The notes under the pieces were generated by a model, which did no database searches, was not told where the DNA came from, and was given only the letters and a program-made list of their open reading frames with translations. This document shows positions 40,890-49,762 of a stretch of 64,000 nt of DNA, in pieces (position 1 is the first letter of the stretch; each line of letters opens with the position of its first letter). A program made the translations under genes and the position numbers. The DNA is from RPQJ01 sp963706535 (lineage in GTDB: Bacteria > Pseudomonadota > Gammaproteobacteria > Steroidobacterales > Steroidobacteraceae): positions 62,001 to 126,000 of the forward strand of contig CAVPMU010000017.1 in assembly GCA_963706535.1 (NCBI GenBank), given 5' to 3'.

Positions 40890-42356
40890 ATGAACACCCG
40901 ACACGCACTGCTTGCGGCCAGCGCGACATTGGCCGCCGCGCTCTCCGGATGCGCGTCCAACCCCGTCACCGGCGGGCAGGACGTCGTGATGATGAGCGAG
41001 GCGAAGGAGATCGAGCTCGGCCGGCAGACCCACCCGAAGATCCTCCAGCAGTACGGCCGCTACGACGACGAGGTGCTGCAGGACTACGTGAACAAGGTCG
41101 GCCAGCGCATCGCCGCCGTCAGCCACCGCCCGCACCTCGAGTACACGTTCACGATCCTCGACAGCGAGGAGGTCAACGCCTTCGCGCTGCCCGGCGGCTA
41201 CGTGTACGTCACCCGCGGGATCATGGCCTACCTCAACTCGGAGGCGGAGCTCGTCGCCGTGCTCGGCCACGAGGTCGGCCACGTCACCGCGCGGCACGGC
41301 GTGCGCCAGCAGACCGGCGCCACCACGGCCGGCATCGGCGCGACGCTGATCGGCATCCTCACCGGCAGCGGCGACCTCGCGAACCTGGCGAACATGGCCG
41401 GCACCGCGCTGGTGCGCGGCTACGGGCGCGACATGGAGCTGGAAGCGGATTCCATCGGCGCGCAATACCTCGACCGCCTGAAGTACGACCCCGAGGCCAT
41501 GATCAACGTCGTGCGCCTGCTCAAGAACCAGGAAATGCTCGAGGTGCAGCTCGCCCGGCAGGAGGGCCGCGAGCCGCGCGTCTACCACGGAGTATTCTCG
41601 ACCCACCCGGACAACGACACCCGCCTGAAGGAAGTCGTGGCAGCGGCTGGCAAGGTGGCGACGGGCGAGAGCCGCCCCGACGGGCACTACACGTACCTGC
41701 AGCGCATCGCGGGGCTGCCCGTCGGTGCGAGCCGCGCGCAGGGCGTCGTCCGCGGCAGCCGGTTCTTTCACGCGGACATGGGATTCACCCTGGCGTTCCC
41801 GGCCGGCTGGAACGTCATCAACCTGCCGAGCAAGGTGATGGCGACCACCGCGCAGAAGGATGCCGTATTGAGCCTGTATGCCATGGCGCCGCCGCAGGGC
41901 ATGGCGCCCAGGGAGTTCCTCGCCCGCAGCCTGCAGGGCGTCCCGTTGTCCGCGGCCGAACCGCTGGAGGCGAACGGACTCCCGGGCTACACGGCGATCG
42001 CCCGCGAAGTGCCGCTGCCCTGGGGCAATCGGGGGCCGGCGCGCTATGCCGTCCTCTACTACAACAACCTCGCCTACGTCTTCATGGGCGCCACCCGTCT
42101 CAATTCCGCCCTGTCCGCCAGCGACCCGCTGATGCTCTCGAGCATCAAGACCTTCCGGCGCCTCAAGGACAACGAGTTCGCGCAGGCCGAGCCCGACCGG
42201 TTGCGGCTCATGAAGGCGACCGCCGACACGCGCATCGCCGACCTGGCCCGCAAGTCACCGCTCCCGAAGAACCCGGCGGAGCGCCTGCGCCTCCTGAACG
42301 ACCTCTATCCGGACAAGGAACCGGTCCCGGGGCAGTGGCTCAAGATAGTGGAATAG
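40890..42356 (+). CDS. M48 family metalloprotease lipoprotein
   Basis: Zinc endopeptidase of 488 residues, probably anchored in the outer membrane facing the periplasm. The signal peptide ends in a lipobox LSGC (Cys21), and SNPVTGGQDVVMMSE is typical of BepA/LoiP relatives. Zinc site: H127-E128-x2-H131 in GHEVGHVTARH and Glu in ELEADSIG (about 185). After the protease (to ~residue 260) comes a ~220-residue C-terminal part with a FHADMGFTLAFPAGWNVINLPSKV segment and a mostly beta pattern, not the TPR domain of BepA. Likely role: turnover of misassembled outer-membrane proteins. Confidence 0.88.
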   Translation: MNTRHALLAASATLAAALSGCASNPVTGGQDVVMMSEAKEIELGRQTHPKILQQYGRYDDEVLQDYVNKVGQRIAAVSHRPHLEYTFTILDSEEVNAFALPGGYVYVTRGIMAYLNSEAELVAVLGHEVGHVTARHGVRQQTGATTAGIGATLIGILTGSGDLANLANMAGTALVRGYGRDMELEADSIGAQYLDRLKYDPEAMINVVRLLKNQEMLEVQLARQEGREPRVYHGVFSTHPDNDTRLKEVVAAAGKVATGESRPDGHYTYLQRIAGLPVGASRAQGVVRGSRFFHADMGFTLAFPAGWNVINLPSKVMATTAQKDAVLSLYAMAPPQGMAPREFLARSLQGVPLSAAEPLEANGLPGYTAIAREVPLPWGNRGPARYAVLYYNNLAYVFMGATRLNSALSASDPLMLSSIKTFRRLKDNEFAQAEPDRLRLMKATADTRIADLARKSPLPKNPAERLRLLNDLYPDKEPVPGQWLKIVE

Positions 42357-42444
42357 TCCTAACTTGATTGGGCCGCCCGGTCGTGCAAGGCTCCGTTGCT
42401 GCCCTCGATCCGCGGGGGCGGGTGAGTAATGAGGGTGGTCCACG

Positions 42445-43743
42445 ATGAGCGGGAAAAAATACGAACTGGTCAGCCTGGAGACGGGCAAGAAGTCGGTCCT
42501 CGAGGCGCGCACGGGCACGGTCGGGCCGGATTGCCTGAACATCGCCAGCGTCAACAAGGACCACGGGATCTTCACGTTCGACCCCGGGTTCATGGCGACC
42601 GCGGCGTGCGAGAGCAAGGTCACCTACATCGACGGTGACGCCGGCATCCTGCTCTACCGCGGCTACCCGATCGAGCAGATCGCCACCAAGTCGAGTTTCC
42701 TCGAGGTCGCCTACCTGCTGATCAACGGCGAGCTGCCGAGCTCCGACCGGCTCGAGCAGTTCGACCACTCGATCCGCTACCACACGATGCTCAACGAATC
42801 GCTGCTGCGGTTCTTCAACGGCTTCCACTACGACGCGCACCCGATGGCGATGGTGTCGGCCGTGGTCTCGTCGATGGCGGCGTTCTACCACGACTCGATG
42901 GACATCCATAACCCGCGGCACCGCGAGATCTTCGCGCACCGCATCCTGGCCAAGATCCCGACGATCTCGGCCACGGCCTACAAGCACATGCTCGGCCAGC
43001 CGTTCATCTACCCGCGCAACGACATGGACTACTGCGCCAACATGCTGCGCATGTTCTTCGCGGTGCCGTCCGAGGACTACGAAGTCGACCCGGTGACGGC
43101 GCAGGCACTCGACCTGCTGCTGATCCTGCACGCCGACCACGAGCAGAACGCCAGCACCTCCACGGTGCGCCTCGCCGGCAGCACGGGCACGAACCCGTAC
43201 GCCGCGATCTCCGCCGGCGTCTCGGCGTTGTGGGGCCCGGCGCATGGCGGCGCGAACGAGGCGGTGCTCGCGATGCTCGAGGACATCGGTACCGTCGACA
43301 ACATCCCGAAATTCCTCGACCGCGTGAAGGACAAGGACGGCGGCAAGCGGCTGATGGGCTTCGGCCACCGTGTCTACAAGAACTTCGACCCGCGCGCGAA
43401 GATCATCCGCGAGATGTGCCACAAGGTGCTCGCGCGCCTCGGCCGCAACGACAACCCGCTGTTCGAGCTCGCGCTCAGGCTCGAGGAAATCGCCCTCAAG
43501 GACGAATACTTCATCGCCCGCAAGCTCTATCCGAACGTCGACTTCTATTCGGGCGTGATCTACAGCGCGCTCGGCATCCCGCGCTCGATGTTCACGGTGA
43601 TGTTCGCGATCGCGCGCACCGCGGGCTGGGTGGCGCACTGGCAGGAGATGATCGCGGACCCGACCATGAAGATCGGGCGGCCGCGGCAGCTCTACACGGG
43701 GCCGACGCAGCGCGACTACGTCGATATCGAAAAGCGCGCCTGA
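42445..43743 (+). CDS. gltA: Citrate synthase
   Basis: First enzyme of the TCA cycle, condensing oxaloacetate and acetyl-CoA. It has 432 residues, the size of the hexameric NADH-sensitive type II enzyme. GDAGILLYRGYPIEQIA opens the core. The catalytic residues lie in LHADHEQNASTSTVRLAGS (His), GPAHGGANEAV (His) and the later FDPRAKIIRE segment; the acid is expected in GVIYSALGIP-region context (VDFYSG). GFGHRVYKNFDPRA is the substrate-binding stretch. ATG 42445 has GAGGG 9 bases upstream. Confidence 0.96.
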   Translation: MSGKKYELVSLETGKKSVLEARTGTVGPDCLNIASVNKDHGIFTFDPGFMATAACESKVTYIDGDAGILLYRGYPIEQIATKSSFLEVAYLLINGELPSSDRLEQFDHSIRYHTMLNESLLRFFNGFHYDAHPMAMVSAVVSSMAAFYHDSMDIHNPRHREIFAHRILAKIPTISATAYKHMLGQPFIYPRNDMDYCANMLRMFFAVPSEDYEVDPVTAQALDLLLILHADHEQNASTSTVRLAGSTGTNPYAAISAGVSALWGPAHGGANEAVLAMLEDIGTVDNIPKFLDRVKDKDGGKRLMGFGHRVYKNFDPRAKIIREMCHKVLARLGRNDNPLFELALRLEEIALKDEYFIARKLYPNVDFYSGVIYSALGIPRSMFTVMFAIARTAGWVAHWQEMIADPTMKIGRPRQLYTGPTQRDYVDIEKRA

Positions 43744-43769
43744 CCTCGCGTCGCCGGCCTGTCGGCGGA

Positions 43770-43832
43770 CCGCTCCGGATCCGTGCCGACCCGAATCCGG
43801 AGCGGGGCGTCACGCTCCCGCCGCGTGACGCC
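43770..43832. repeat. Two tandem hairpins after gltA
   Basis: First hairpin: 11-bp perfect arms CCGCTCCGGAT (43770-43780) and ATCCGGAGCGG (43795-43805). Second: 9-bp perfect arms GGCGTCACG (43806-43814) and CGTGACGCC (43824-43832), directly abutting. No U-tract follows. Located 27 bases past the gltA stop in the gap with a convergent gene, so a terminator or 3'-protection role is likely. The rest of the gap (43833-44003) holds nothing recognisable. Confidence 0.6.
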
Positions 43833-44003
43833 AGAATTCGCCACACTTCGCCTCGTCGCTTAGCCAGCCGCTGTCGCGTCCGCGATGGCCGGACGCCCGA
43901 CGCCCACCAACGTTTGCGTGAATCGACGCCGAGGCTGCGTCGTTGCGCGAGGCGCGGAACGAGCGCGCAGCGACAGGCGCAGCGAAAAGCGCAGCGCACC
44001 GAA

Positions 44004-44606
44004 TCAAAGCAGCGCCTCGACCTCGGCGAAACCGGCTCGCCGCATGGGCTTGCCATCCACCGGACTCGCCGGCGACTGCCGGATGCCGTCGAGCGGGAAG
44101 ACGACCGCGTCGACGGTCTGCTTCCCCGCGACGAACCGCAGCGCCGGGTAACTCACCACCCGGTCGCGCTCGTAGCGGAGCCTGCGCTCGAGCACCTCGT
44201 GCGGCACGCCGCGCTCCTCGAGCCGCAGCGACACCGCCTCGGGCGACTCCGAGAACAGGTGCAGGTTGATCTCCGAATGCGCGGAGGCCGTGCCGGCGAG
44301 CACCGGACCGACCAGCCGCGGCTGGAAGTCGGCCATCAGCCGCATCGCCTCGAGTGCCGAGCGACGCAGCGAGGCGAGGTCGGCCTCGTGGCGGTCGGCG
44401 GCGAACAGGCGCTGGTGTGCGGCGCGTGCCGCCTCGATCTCGGTGTTGCGCGGCAGGATCGACGCGTCCGTCACGCCCAGCCGGTCCGCCGCCTTGCGCT
44501 TGGCGAGCAGGAAGTCGTCCACGCCCTGCTCGCGCATGATGCGCGCAGCTTCCTCCGCCACCGCATGTCTCATCAGCTCGGCCCTGGGATTGGGTCGTCG
44601 GCTCAT
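44004..44606 (-). CDS. Nucleotidyltransferase-like hypothetical protein
   Basis: A 200-residue protein I cannot assign to a named family. It starts MSRRPNPRAELMRH at ATG 44606. Helical residues 10-90 (EEAARIMREQG, KRKAADRLG, NTEIEAARAAHQRLF) are followed by a segment reading LAGTASAHSEINLHLFSESP. This resembles the GS-x-SDIDL strand of MNT-type nucleotidyltransferases with Glu in place of the first Asp. A basic beta-rich end (RLRYERDRVVSYPALRFVAG, DAVVFPLDGIRQSP) follows. It ends close after PBP1A (11-base gap), so it is probably co-transcribed with mrcA. Confidence 0.6.
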   Translation of the reverse strand: MSRRPNPRAELMRHAVAEEAARIMREQGVDDFLLAKRKAADRLGVTDASILPRNTEIEAARAAHQRLFAADRHEADLASLRRSALEAMRLMADFQPRLVGPVLAGTASAHSEINLHLFSESPEAVSLRLEERGVPHEVLERRLRYERDRVVSYPALRFVAGKQTVDAVVFPLDGIRQSPASPVDGKPMRRAGFAEVEALL

Positions 44607-44617
44607 GGTCGCCACCT

Positions 44618-47062
44618 TCAGAAGAGCGAGTCGCCGGTCGGCTCCGGGGCCACGCTGTCGTCGTCCGCAGCGTCCGCGGATTCGAGCGCGCCCGGCTGTG
44701 GCGCGTAACGCTCGAGGAACGCCTCGAACACCGCGCCGCCGCCCGCCCGGGACGGTCGGCCGCTTTCGCGCGACACCCACATGCGCACGACGCCGGGCGG
44801 CTCGGGCAGGCGATGCTCGGGCCGGTCCCGCAGCGCCTCGGTCATGAAATATACCCACATGGGCAGGGCGGTCCGCCCGCCTTCCTCGTTGTCGCCGAGC
44901 GAGCGTTCCTGGTCGAAGCCGATCCACGAGGCCGCCACGAGGTCGGCGTTGTAACCGACGAACCAGGCGTCGCGACGGTCATTGGTGGTGCCGGTCTTGC
45001 CCGCGAGGTCGCGGCGGCCGAGTGCCTTCGCGCGTTGCGCCGTGCCGCGCTGGATGACGTCGGTCATCATGTCGGTCATCACGAACGCATTGGCGGGCGA
45101 GATGGCCTGCGGCGCGCGCCGCTCCATGGGCACCGGTCCTTCGGCTTCGACGCACTCCGGACAGGCGAGTGGCGGCTCGGCCGCGTGCACCACGCGACCC
45201 TCCCAGTCGGTCACGGAGGCAATCACGTGGGGCGTCACGCGGAAGCCGCCGTTCGCGAAGACCGCGAAGCCCCGCGCCATGTCGATCGGGGTCACCTGCC
45301 CGGTGCCGAGGGCGAGCGTCAGGTTGGGAGGCAACGCCTCGGGCCCGAACCCGAACGCGGCGATGTGCTTGAGCGCCGGGCCGATGCCCACGCCCCGCAG
45401 CAGGCGGATCGAGACCAGGTTGCGCGAACGGACCAGGCCCTCCCGCATCGGGGTCGGGCCATAGAAGCGCTTCGTGATGTTCTGTGGCCGCCACTCCTCG
45501 GTGCCGTCGCTGCCGCCACCCTGCATCACGATCGGCGCGTCATTCACCAGCGTCGCGGGAGTGAAGCCGCGCTCGAGCGCCGCGGAATACAGGAACGGCT
45601 TGAACGACGAGCCTGGCTGGCGCTTCGCCTGCACTGCGCGGTTGTACTTGCTCGCGCCGAAGTCGAAGCCGCCGACCAGTGCGACGATGCCGCCGTCGCG
45701 CGGATCGAGCGCCACGAGCGCACCCGCTACGGCCGGCAGCTGTGCGAGGCGCCATCCGCCGTCCGCGACCGGCTCGACGAAGACGACCTGGCCCGCGGCG
45801 AGGATGTCGGTCGCCAGCTTCGGCGCGGGCCCGAGCACGTCGTCCGGCAGCGCCGGGCGGGCCCAGGACATCTGCTCCCAGTCGAGTTCGAAAGCGACGC
45901 CGTCGCGACCCGACAGCAGTGCGCTGCGCTCCCCGACGGAGCGGACGACCGCGACCCGCAGGCTGCCGCGGTCGGGGCGGCGGGCGAACGCATCCGCCAC
46001 GGCCACCGCGTCGGCGAGCTGCGCGGCATCGAGCTGCTCGAGCGGGCCGCGATAACCGTGCCTGCGGTCGTACTCGAGGATCGTGCGCCAGGCGGCGTCG
46101 TTGGCGGCGCCCTGCAGGCGGCTGTCGATCGTGGTCGTGACCCGGAAGCCGCCAGTCAGCGCCTCGTCTCCGTGGTCGCGCACCATCTCGAGGCGCACCA
46201 TCTCGGCGACGAAGGGTGCGTGCACCTCGATCGTCGGCGCGTGGATTTGACTCTCGATCGGGAAGGCCGCGGCCGTGTCGCGCGCCGCCGCGTCGATCTT
46301 GCCGGTCTCCACCATGCGCCGCAGCACGTAGGCGCGCCGCTCGTGCGCCCGGTCCACGCTCGCCACCGGGTTGTCGCGCGAGGGGGCGCGCGGCAGTCCC
46401 GCCAGCAGCGCGGCCTCGGGCAGCGTGAGGTCCGCGACGCGCTTGTCGAAGTAGACCTCGGCCGCGGCGCCCACGCCATACGCGCGCTGGCCGAGGAAGA
46501 TCCGGTTCAGGTAGAGAGTCAGCACCTCCTGCTTGCTGAACTCGCGGTCGAGCCGGAGCGCGAGAAATACCTCCTTCAGCTTGCGGCGCAGCGTGCGCTC
46601 CGAGGTGAGGATGGTGTTGCGGGCGAGCTGCATCGTGATGGTGCCGCCGCCCTCGCGCACGCCGCCCGCGGAGACGTTGCTCACGAGCGCACGCACGAGT
46701 CCCTGCCAGTCGACGCCGGGATGCTCGAAGAAACGGTCGTCTTCGGCGGCGAGGAAGGCATCGACGACGACCTGCGGGATCTCCTCCCACGCGACCGGGA
46801 TGCGGCGCTGCTCGCCGATCTGCGCGATGAGCTTGCCGTCGCGCGCAAGCACCTGCAGCGGCAGCTGCACGCGCACCTTGCGCAGCTCGCTGGCGTCCGG
46901 CAGGTCGGGTGCGAGGTACTGGAAGGCGCCGGCGAAGCCGAGCGCCACGCCGGCCGTGGTGGCGAGAGCAGCCGTGAGGAGGATCACGAGCGCATTCGCT
47001 GCGTATCGTCGCTTCGTCAAATCCGAGACCCAGTCCTTGCCGCTCGCGCGGGGCTTGTGCAT
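44618..47062 (-). CDS. mrcA: Penicillin-binding protein 1A (bifunctional peptidoglycan synthase)
   Basis: Class A PBP polymerising glycan strands and cross-linking them in the periplasm. It has 814 residues: a cytoplasmic tail, one membrane anchor (~25-48), the GT51 domain with catalytic Glu107 in AAEDDRFFEHPGVDW and GGGTITMQLARN, a PBP1A-type OB domain, and the transpeptidase with Ser485 in RQPGSSFKPF, SRNLVS and KTGTTND. The C-terminus is acidic. It diverges from pilM, the standard neighbourhood of this gene in proteobacteria. Confidence 0.96.
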   Translation of the reverse strand: MHKPRASGKDWVSDLTKRRYAANALVILLTAALATTAGVALGFAGAFQYLAPDLPDASELRKVRVQLPLQVLARDGKLIAQIGEQRRIPVAWEEIPQVVVDAFLAAEDDRFFEHPGVDWQGLVRALVSNVSAGGVREGGGTITMQLARNTILTSERTLRRKLKEVFLALRLDREFSKQEVLTLYLNRIFLGQRAYGVGAAAEVYFDKRVADLTLPEAALLAGLPRAPSRDNPVASVDRAHERRAYVLRRMVETGKIDAAARDTAAAFPIESQIHAPTIEVHAPFVAEMVRLEMVRDHGDEALTGGFRVTTTIDSRLQGAANDAAWRTILEYDRRHGYRGPLEQLDAAQLADAVAVADAFARRPDRGSLRVAVVRSVGERSALLSGRDGVAFELDWEQMSWARPALPDDVLGPAPKLATDILAAGQVVFVEPVADGGWRLAQLPAVAGALVALDPRDGGIVALVGGFDFGASKYNRAVQAKRQPGSSFKPFLYSAALERGFTPATLVNDAPIVMQGGGSDGTEEWRPQNITKRFYGPTPMREGLVRSRNLVSIRLLRGVGIGPALKHIAAFGFGPEALPPNLTLALGTGQVTPIDMARGFAVFANGGFRVTPHVIASVTDWEGRVVHAAEPPLACPECVEAEGPVPMERRAPQAISPANAFVMTDMMTDVIQRGTAQRAKALGRRDLAGKTGTTNDRRDAWFVGYNADLVAASWIGFDQERSLGDNEEGGRTALPMWVYFMTEALRDRPEHRLPEPPGVVRMWVSRESGRPSRAGGGAVFEAFLERYAPQPGALESADAADDDSVAPEPTGDSLF

Positions 47063-47065
47063 AGT
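47037..47065 (+). promoter_or_regulatory. Candidate promoter driving the riboswitch leader
   Basis: TTGCCG (47037-47042) and CATAGT (47060-47065) with an exact 17-base spacer. Transcription would begin near 47072, right at the 5' edge of the riboswitch. It overlaps the mrcA start region on the other strand, so the two promoters may interfere. Confidence 0.55.
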
Positions 47066-47069
47066 AGCT

Positions 47070-47156
47070 CGCGACGCAAGGGCAAACTCATCGAAAGGTG
47101 AGGACGCAAAGCCACCGGTCTAAGGGCACGGCCTAGGACAGCGGGGCTGCCGGTCC
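47070..47156 (+). ncRNA. Cyclic-di-GMP-I (GEMM) riboswitch
   Basis: The aptamer core is recognisable throughout: an ACGCAAGGGCAAAC 5' strand, a hairpin capped by a GAAA tetraloop (CTCATCGAAAGGTGAG), the invariant GGACGCAAAGCC junction, a CCGGTCTAAGG segment forming the tetraloop-receptor side, and the GGACAGCGGGGCTGCCGG 3' part. Order and spacing match the Vibrio Vc2 aptamer. It lies in sense orientation 277 bases before pilM. No clear terminator follows it, so whether ligand turns expression on or off cannot be read. Confidence 0.9.
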
Positions 47157-47432
47157 GAACTGAATCGCCGCGCAGGGCACATGACGCTGCAACGCATGGG
47201 ATCGTCAGTCCACTCGAAGCTCCCAGGGTCCGCTTCCCGGCTACGGCCACCGTCGTCCTGCGTGCGAAGGCTCCTGAAACCCATGCACAGCCGGGGGGCG
47301 TGCGCCGCCAATGCTCCATTCTGCTAGGCCACTCACAATTCTATTTGGCCAAACCCTGATATATAGTGCGCCGGGGGCATGGAAACCACTCCACGATCGC
47401 TGCGCAACCTCTTGAACTAGAAGGACTCACTC
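47157..47432 (+). other. Leader between riboswitch and pilM (expression platform plus possible small ORF)
   Basis: A 276-base stretch without a convincing gene. A 48-codon frame, 47181-47327 (ATG with AGGG three bases upstream, ending PFC), is the first possible target of the riboswitch, but its arginine/serine-rich product looks unremarkable. TATATA at 47360-47365 may be a second, pilM-proximal -10 with a poor -35. AAGGA at 47421-47425 is the pilM ribosome-binding site. Confidence 0.4.
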
Positions 47433-48494
47433 GTGTTGTTTCAGCGCAGGTCACGACCGGTCATCGGACTCGACATCACGACGTCGTCCATCAAGCTCAT
47501 CGAGCTGTCGAGGAGCGGTGACGGGTATCGCGTCGAATCGTACGCCGCAGAGCCCTCGCCGCCGAACGCGATCAACGAGAAAGCCATCGTCGATGCGCAG
47601 GCCGTGGGCGAGGCAGTGCGCCGCGCCGTCAAGCGCGCCGGCGCGCGCGCCAAGGAAGTCGCGGTCGCCATCAGCGGCGACGCCGCGATCACCAAGATCA
47701 TCCAGATGCCGCGCAACCTGCGCGAGAGCGAGCTCGAGTCGCAGGTCGAGATGCAGGCCGACCAGTACATCCCCTTCCCGATGGAGGAAGTCAGCTTCGA
47801 CTTCGAGGTGATCGGCCCGTCGGAGAAGGACCCCGAGATGCTCGACGTGCTGCTGGTCGCGACGCGTTCCGAGAACGTCGAGCAGCGCCAGGCGTCGGTG
47901 CAGGCCGCGGGCCTCGCCGCGCGCATCGTCGACGTCGAGGCCTTCGCGCTCGAGAACGCCTGCCGCCTGCTCACGCACCAGATGCCGGACGGCGGCATGG
48001 ACCGCAACATCGCCGTGATCGACTTCGGCGCGAGCAGCACCACGTTCTCGGTGCTGCGCGACCTCAAGGTCACCTACACCCGCGACTTCGCCTTCGGCGG
48101 GCAGCAGCTCACCGAGGAGATCATGCGCACCTACGGGCTGAGCATGGAGGAGGCGGGGCGCGCCAAGAAGGAAGGCGGGCTGCCGGCCAACTACCAGGCC
48201 GAGGTGCTCGACCCCTTCATCGACGACATGTGCCAGCAGGTGAGCCGCTCGCTGCAGTTCTACCTCGCCTCGGGCGGCGGTCGCGAGCAGCCGGAGATGA
48301 TCCTGATCTGCGGCGGCTGCGCCAACATCCCGGGCGTCGCCGACGTGATCGCGAGCCGGGTCGGCATCCCGGCGGAACGCGGCGACCCGCTCGGCCAGAT
48401 GAAGATCTCGACCCGCGCGCTCGCGCAGGGCGTGAAGAAGGATGCGACCGCACTGCTCACGGCCTGCGGTCTGGCGCTGAGGAGCTTCGACTGA
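47433..48494 (+). CDS. pilM: Type IV pilus assembly ATPase-fold protein PilM
   Basis: Actin-like cytoplasmic protein that binds the PilN N-terminus and links the pilus inner-membrane platform to the motors. It has 353 residues. It begins with SRPVIGLDITTSSIKLIELSR (phosphate-1 loop), has IVDVEAFALENAC, NIAVIDFGASSTTFSVL (phosphate-2), and ILICGGCANIPGVAD (adenosine motif). The start is GTG 47433, with AAGGA 7 bases upstream. First gene of pilMNOPQ, behind a c-di-GMP riboswitch. Confidence 0.96.
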   Translation: MLFQRRSRPVIGLDITTSSIKLIELSRSGDGYRVESYAAEPSPPNAINEKAIVDAQAVGEAVRRAVKRAGARAKEVAVAISGDAAITKIIQMPRNLRESELESQVEMQADQYIPFPMEEVSFDFEVIGPSEKDPEMLDVLLVATRSENVEQRQASVQAAGLAARIVDVEAFALENACRLLTHQMPDGGMDRNIAVIDFGASSTTFSVLRDLKVTYTRDFAFGGQQLTEEIMRTYGLSMEEAGRAKKEGGLPANYQAEVLDPFIDDMCQQVSRSLQFYLASGGGREQPEMILICGGCANIPGVADVIASRVGIPAERGDPLGQMKISTRALAQGVKKDATALLTACGLALRSFD

Positions 48495-48495
48495 C

Positions 48496-49083
48496 ATGCC
48501 CAGAATCAACCTGCTCCCGTGGCGTGACGCAGAGCGCAAGCGCAAGCGCCAGGAGTTCATCCTGTCGATGGGCGCCGCGCTCGCCACCGCCGCGCTCGTG
48601 ACGCTGCTCGGTCGCTGGCAGATGAACTCTGCGATCGCGCACCAGCAGGAGCGCAACCGGATCCTCGGCGAGGAGATCGCCCAGCTCGACAAGCAGATCC
48701 AGGAGATCCTCGGGCTCGAGAACCAGAAGAGGAAGCTGCTGGCGCGCATGGAGATCATCGAGACGCTGCAGCGCAGCCGCCCCGTGATCGTGCACATCTT
48801 CGACGAGGTGGTGCGCACCCTGCCCGAGGGCGTGTACCTGACTTACCTCAAGCAGTCCGGCACGCGCATCGAGATGCGCGGCGTCGCCCAGTCGAGCACG
48901 CGGGTGTCGGCCTTCATGCGCAACATCGACGCCTCCGAGTGGCTCGCCGACCCGGCGCTGCGGATCGTCGAGACCAAGGGTCGCGACGCGGGGCGCGGCG
49001 CCGAATTCACCTTGTTCGCGAACCAGCGTAGCCAGGTCCCGCCCGAGGAACAGGCGGCCGGCGAGCAGGTGGCCGCCAAATGA
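48496..49083 (+). CDS. pilN: Type IV pilus inner-membrane protein PilN
   Basis: Single-pass membrane protein of 195 residues. The cytoplasmic start MPRINLLPWRDAERKRKRQEF contains the INLLPWR motif that docks on PilM. One membrane helix follows (ALATAALVTLLGRW), then a periplasmic coiled coil (QERNRILGEEIAQLDKQIQEI) and a ferredoxin-like domain. It forms heterodimers with PilO. Confidence 0.95.
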   Translation: MPRINLLPWRDAERKRKRQEFILSMGAALATAALVTLLGRWQMNSAIAHQQERNRILGEEIAQLDKQIQEILGLENQKRKLLARMEIIETLQRSRPVIVHIFDEVVRTLPEGVYLTYLKQSGTRIEMRGVAQSSTRVSAFMRNIDASEWLADPALRIVETKGRDAGRGAEFTLFANQRSQVPPEEQAAGEQVAAK

Positions 49084-49733
49084 AGAAGCTGAAGGAACTG
49101 CTCGACCAGCTGCGCAACCTCGACCCGAACGACCCGGGGCGCTGGCCTTTCGCCGTGCGCATCGGCACCGTCGTGCTGCTGTTCGTCATCGCCGCCTCCG
49201 CCGGCTACTACTTCTTCGTGTGGAAGTCGCAGCGACCGCTGCTGCTCGAGGAGCGCGGCAAGGAAACCGAGCTGTGGAACACGCTCGAGGCCAAGGCGCG
49301 CAAGGCCGCCAACCTGCAGGCGTACAAGGACCAGCTCGCGGAGATGGAGAAGTCCTTCGGCGCGATGCTCCGGCAGCTGCCGAACAAGACCGAGGTGCCG
49401 AACCTGCTGGTCGACATCTCGCAGACCGGCCTCGCGGCCGGCCTCGAGGAAAAGCTCTTCCAGCCGCAGGGCGAGAACCGCAAGGACTTCTACGCGGAGC
49501 TGCCGATCAGCATCCGGCTCACCGGCGGCTACCACGAAATGGGCAACTTCGCCGCCGGTATCGCCGCGCTGCCGCGCATCGTCACGCTGCACGACATCGA
49601 GATCACGCCGGCCAGCCGCGAGATCGGCATGGCCGGGGACCTCGTGCTCAACGTGACCGCAAAGACCTACCGCTACCTCGACGAAGAGGAGCAGGCCCCC
49701 GCCGCCGGCAATGCGCCCGCGGCCGGCGGCTGA
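49080..49733 (+). CDS. pilO: Type IV pilus inner-membrane protein PilO
   Basis: Partner of PilN, 217 residues. It has a short cytoplasmic start (LKELLDQLRNLDPNDPGRWP), one membrane helix (GTVVLLFVIAASAGYYFFVW), a periplasmic coiled coil (EERGKETELWNTLEAKARKAAN) and a globular end with LPISIRLTGGYHEMGNFAAGIAALPRIV, a family signature. Overlaps pilN by 4 bases and abuts pilP. Confidence 0.95.
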   Translation: MKKLKELLDQLRNLDPNDPGRWPFAVRIGTVVLLFVIAASAGYYFFVWKSQRPLLLEERGKETELWNTLEAKARKAANLQAYKDQLAEMEKSFGAMLRQLPNKTEVPNLLVDISQTGLAAGLEEKLFQPQGENRKDFYAELPISIRLTGGYHEMGNFAAGIAALPRIVTLHDIEITPASREIGMAGDLVLNVTAKTYRYLDEEEQAPAAGNAPAAGG

Positions 49734-49762
49734 TGCGGGCAATGGCAGAGGCCACGTTCACC

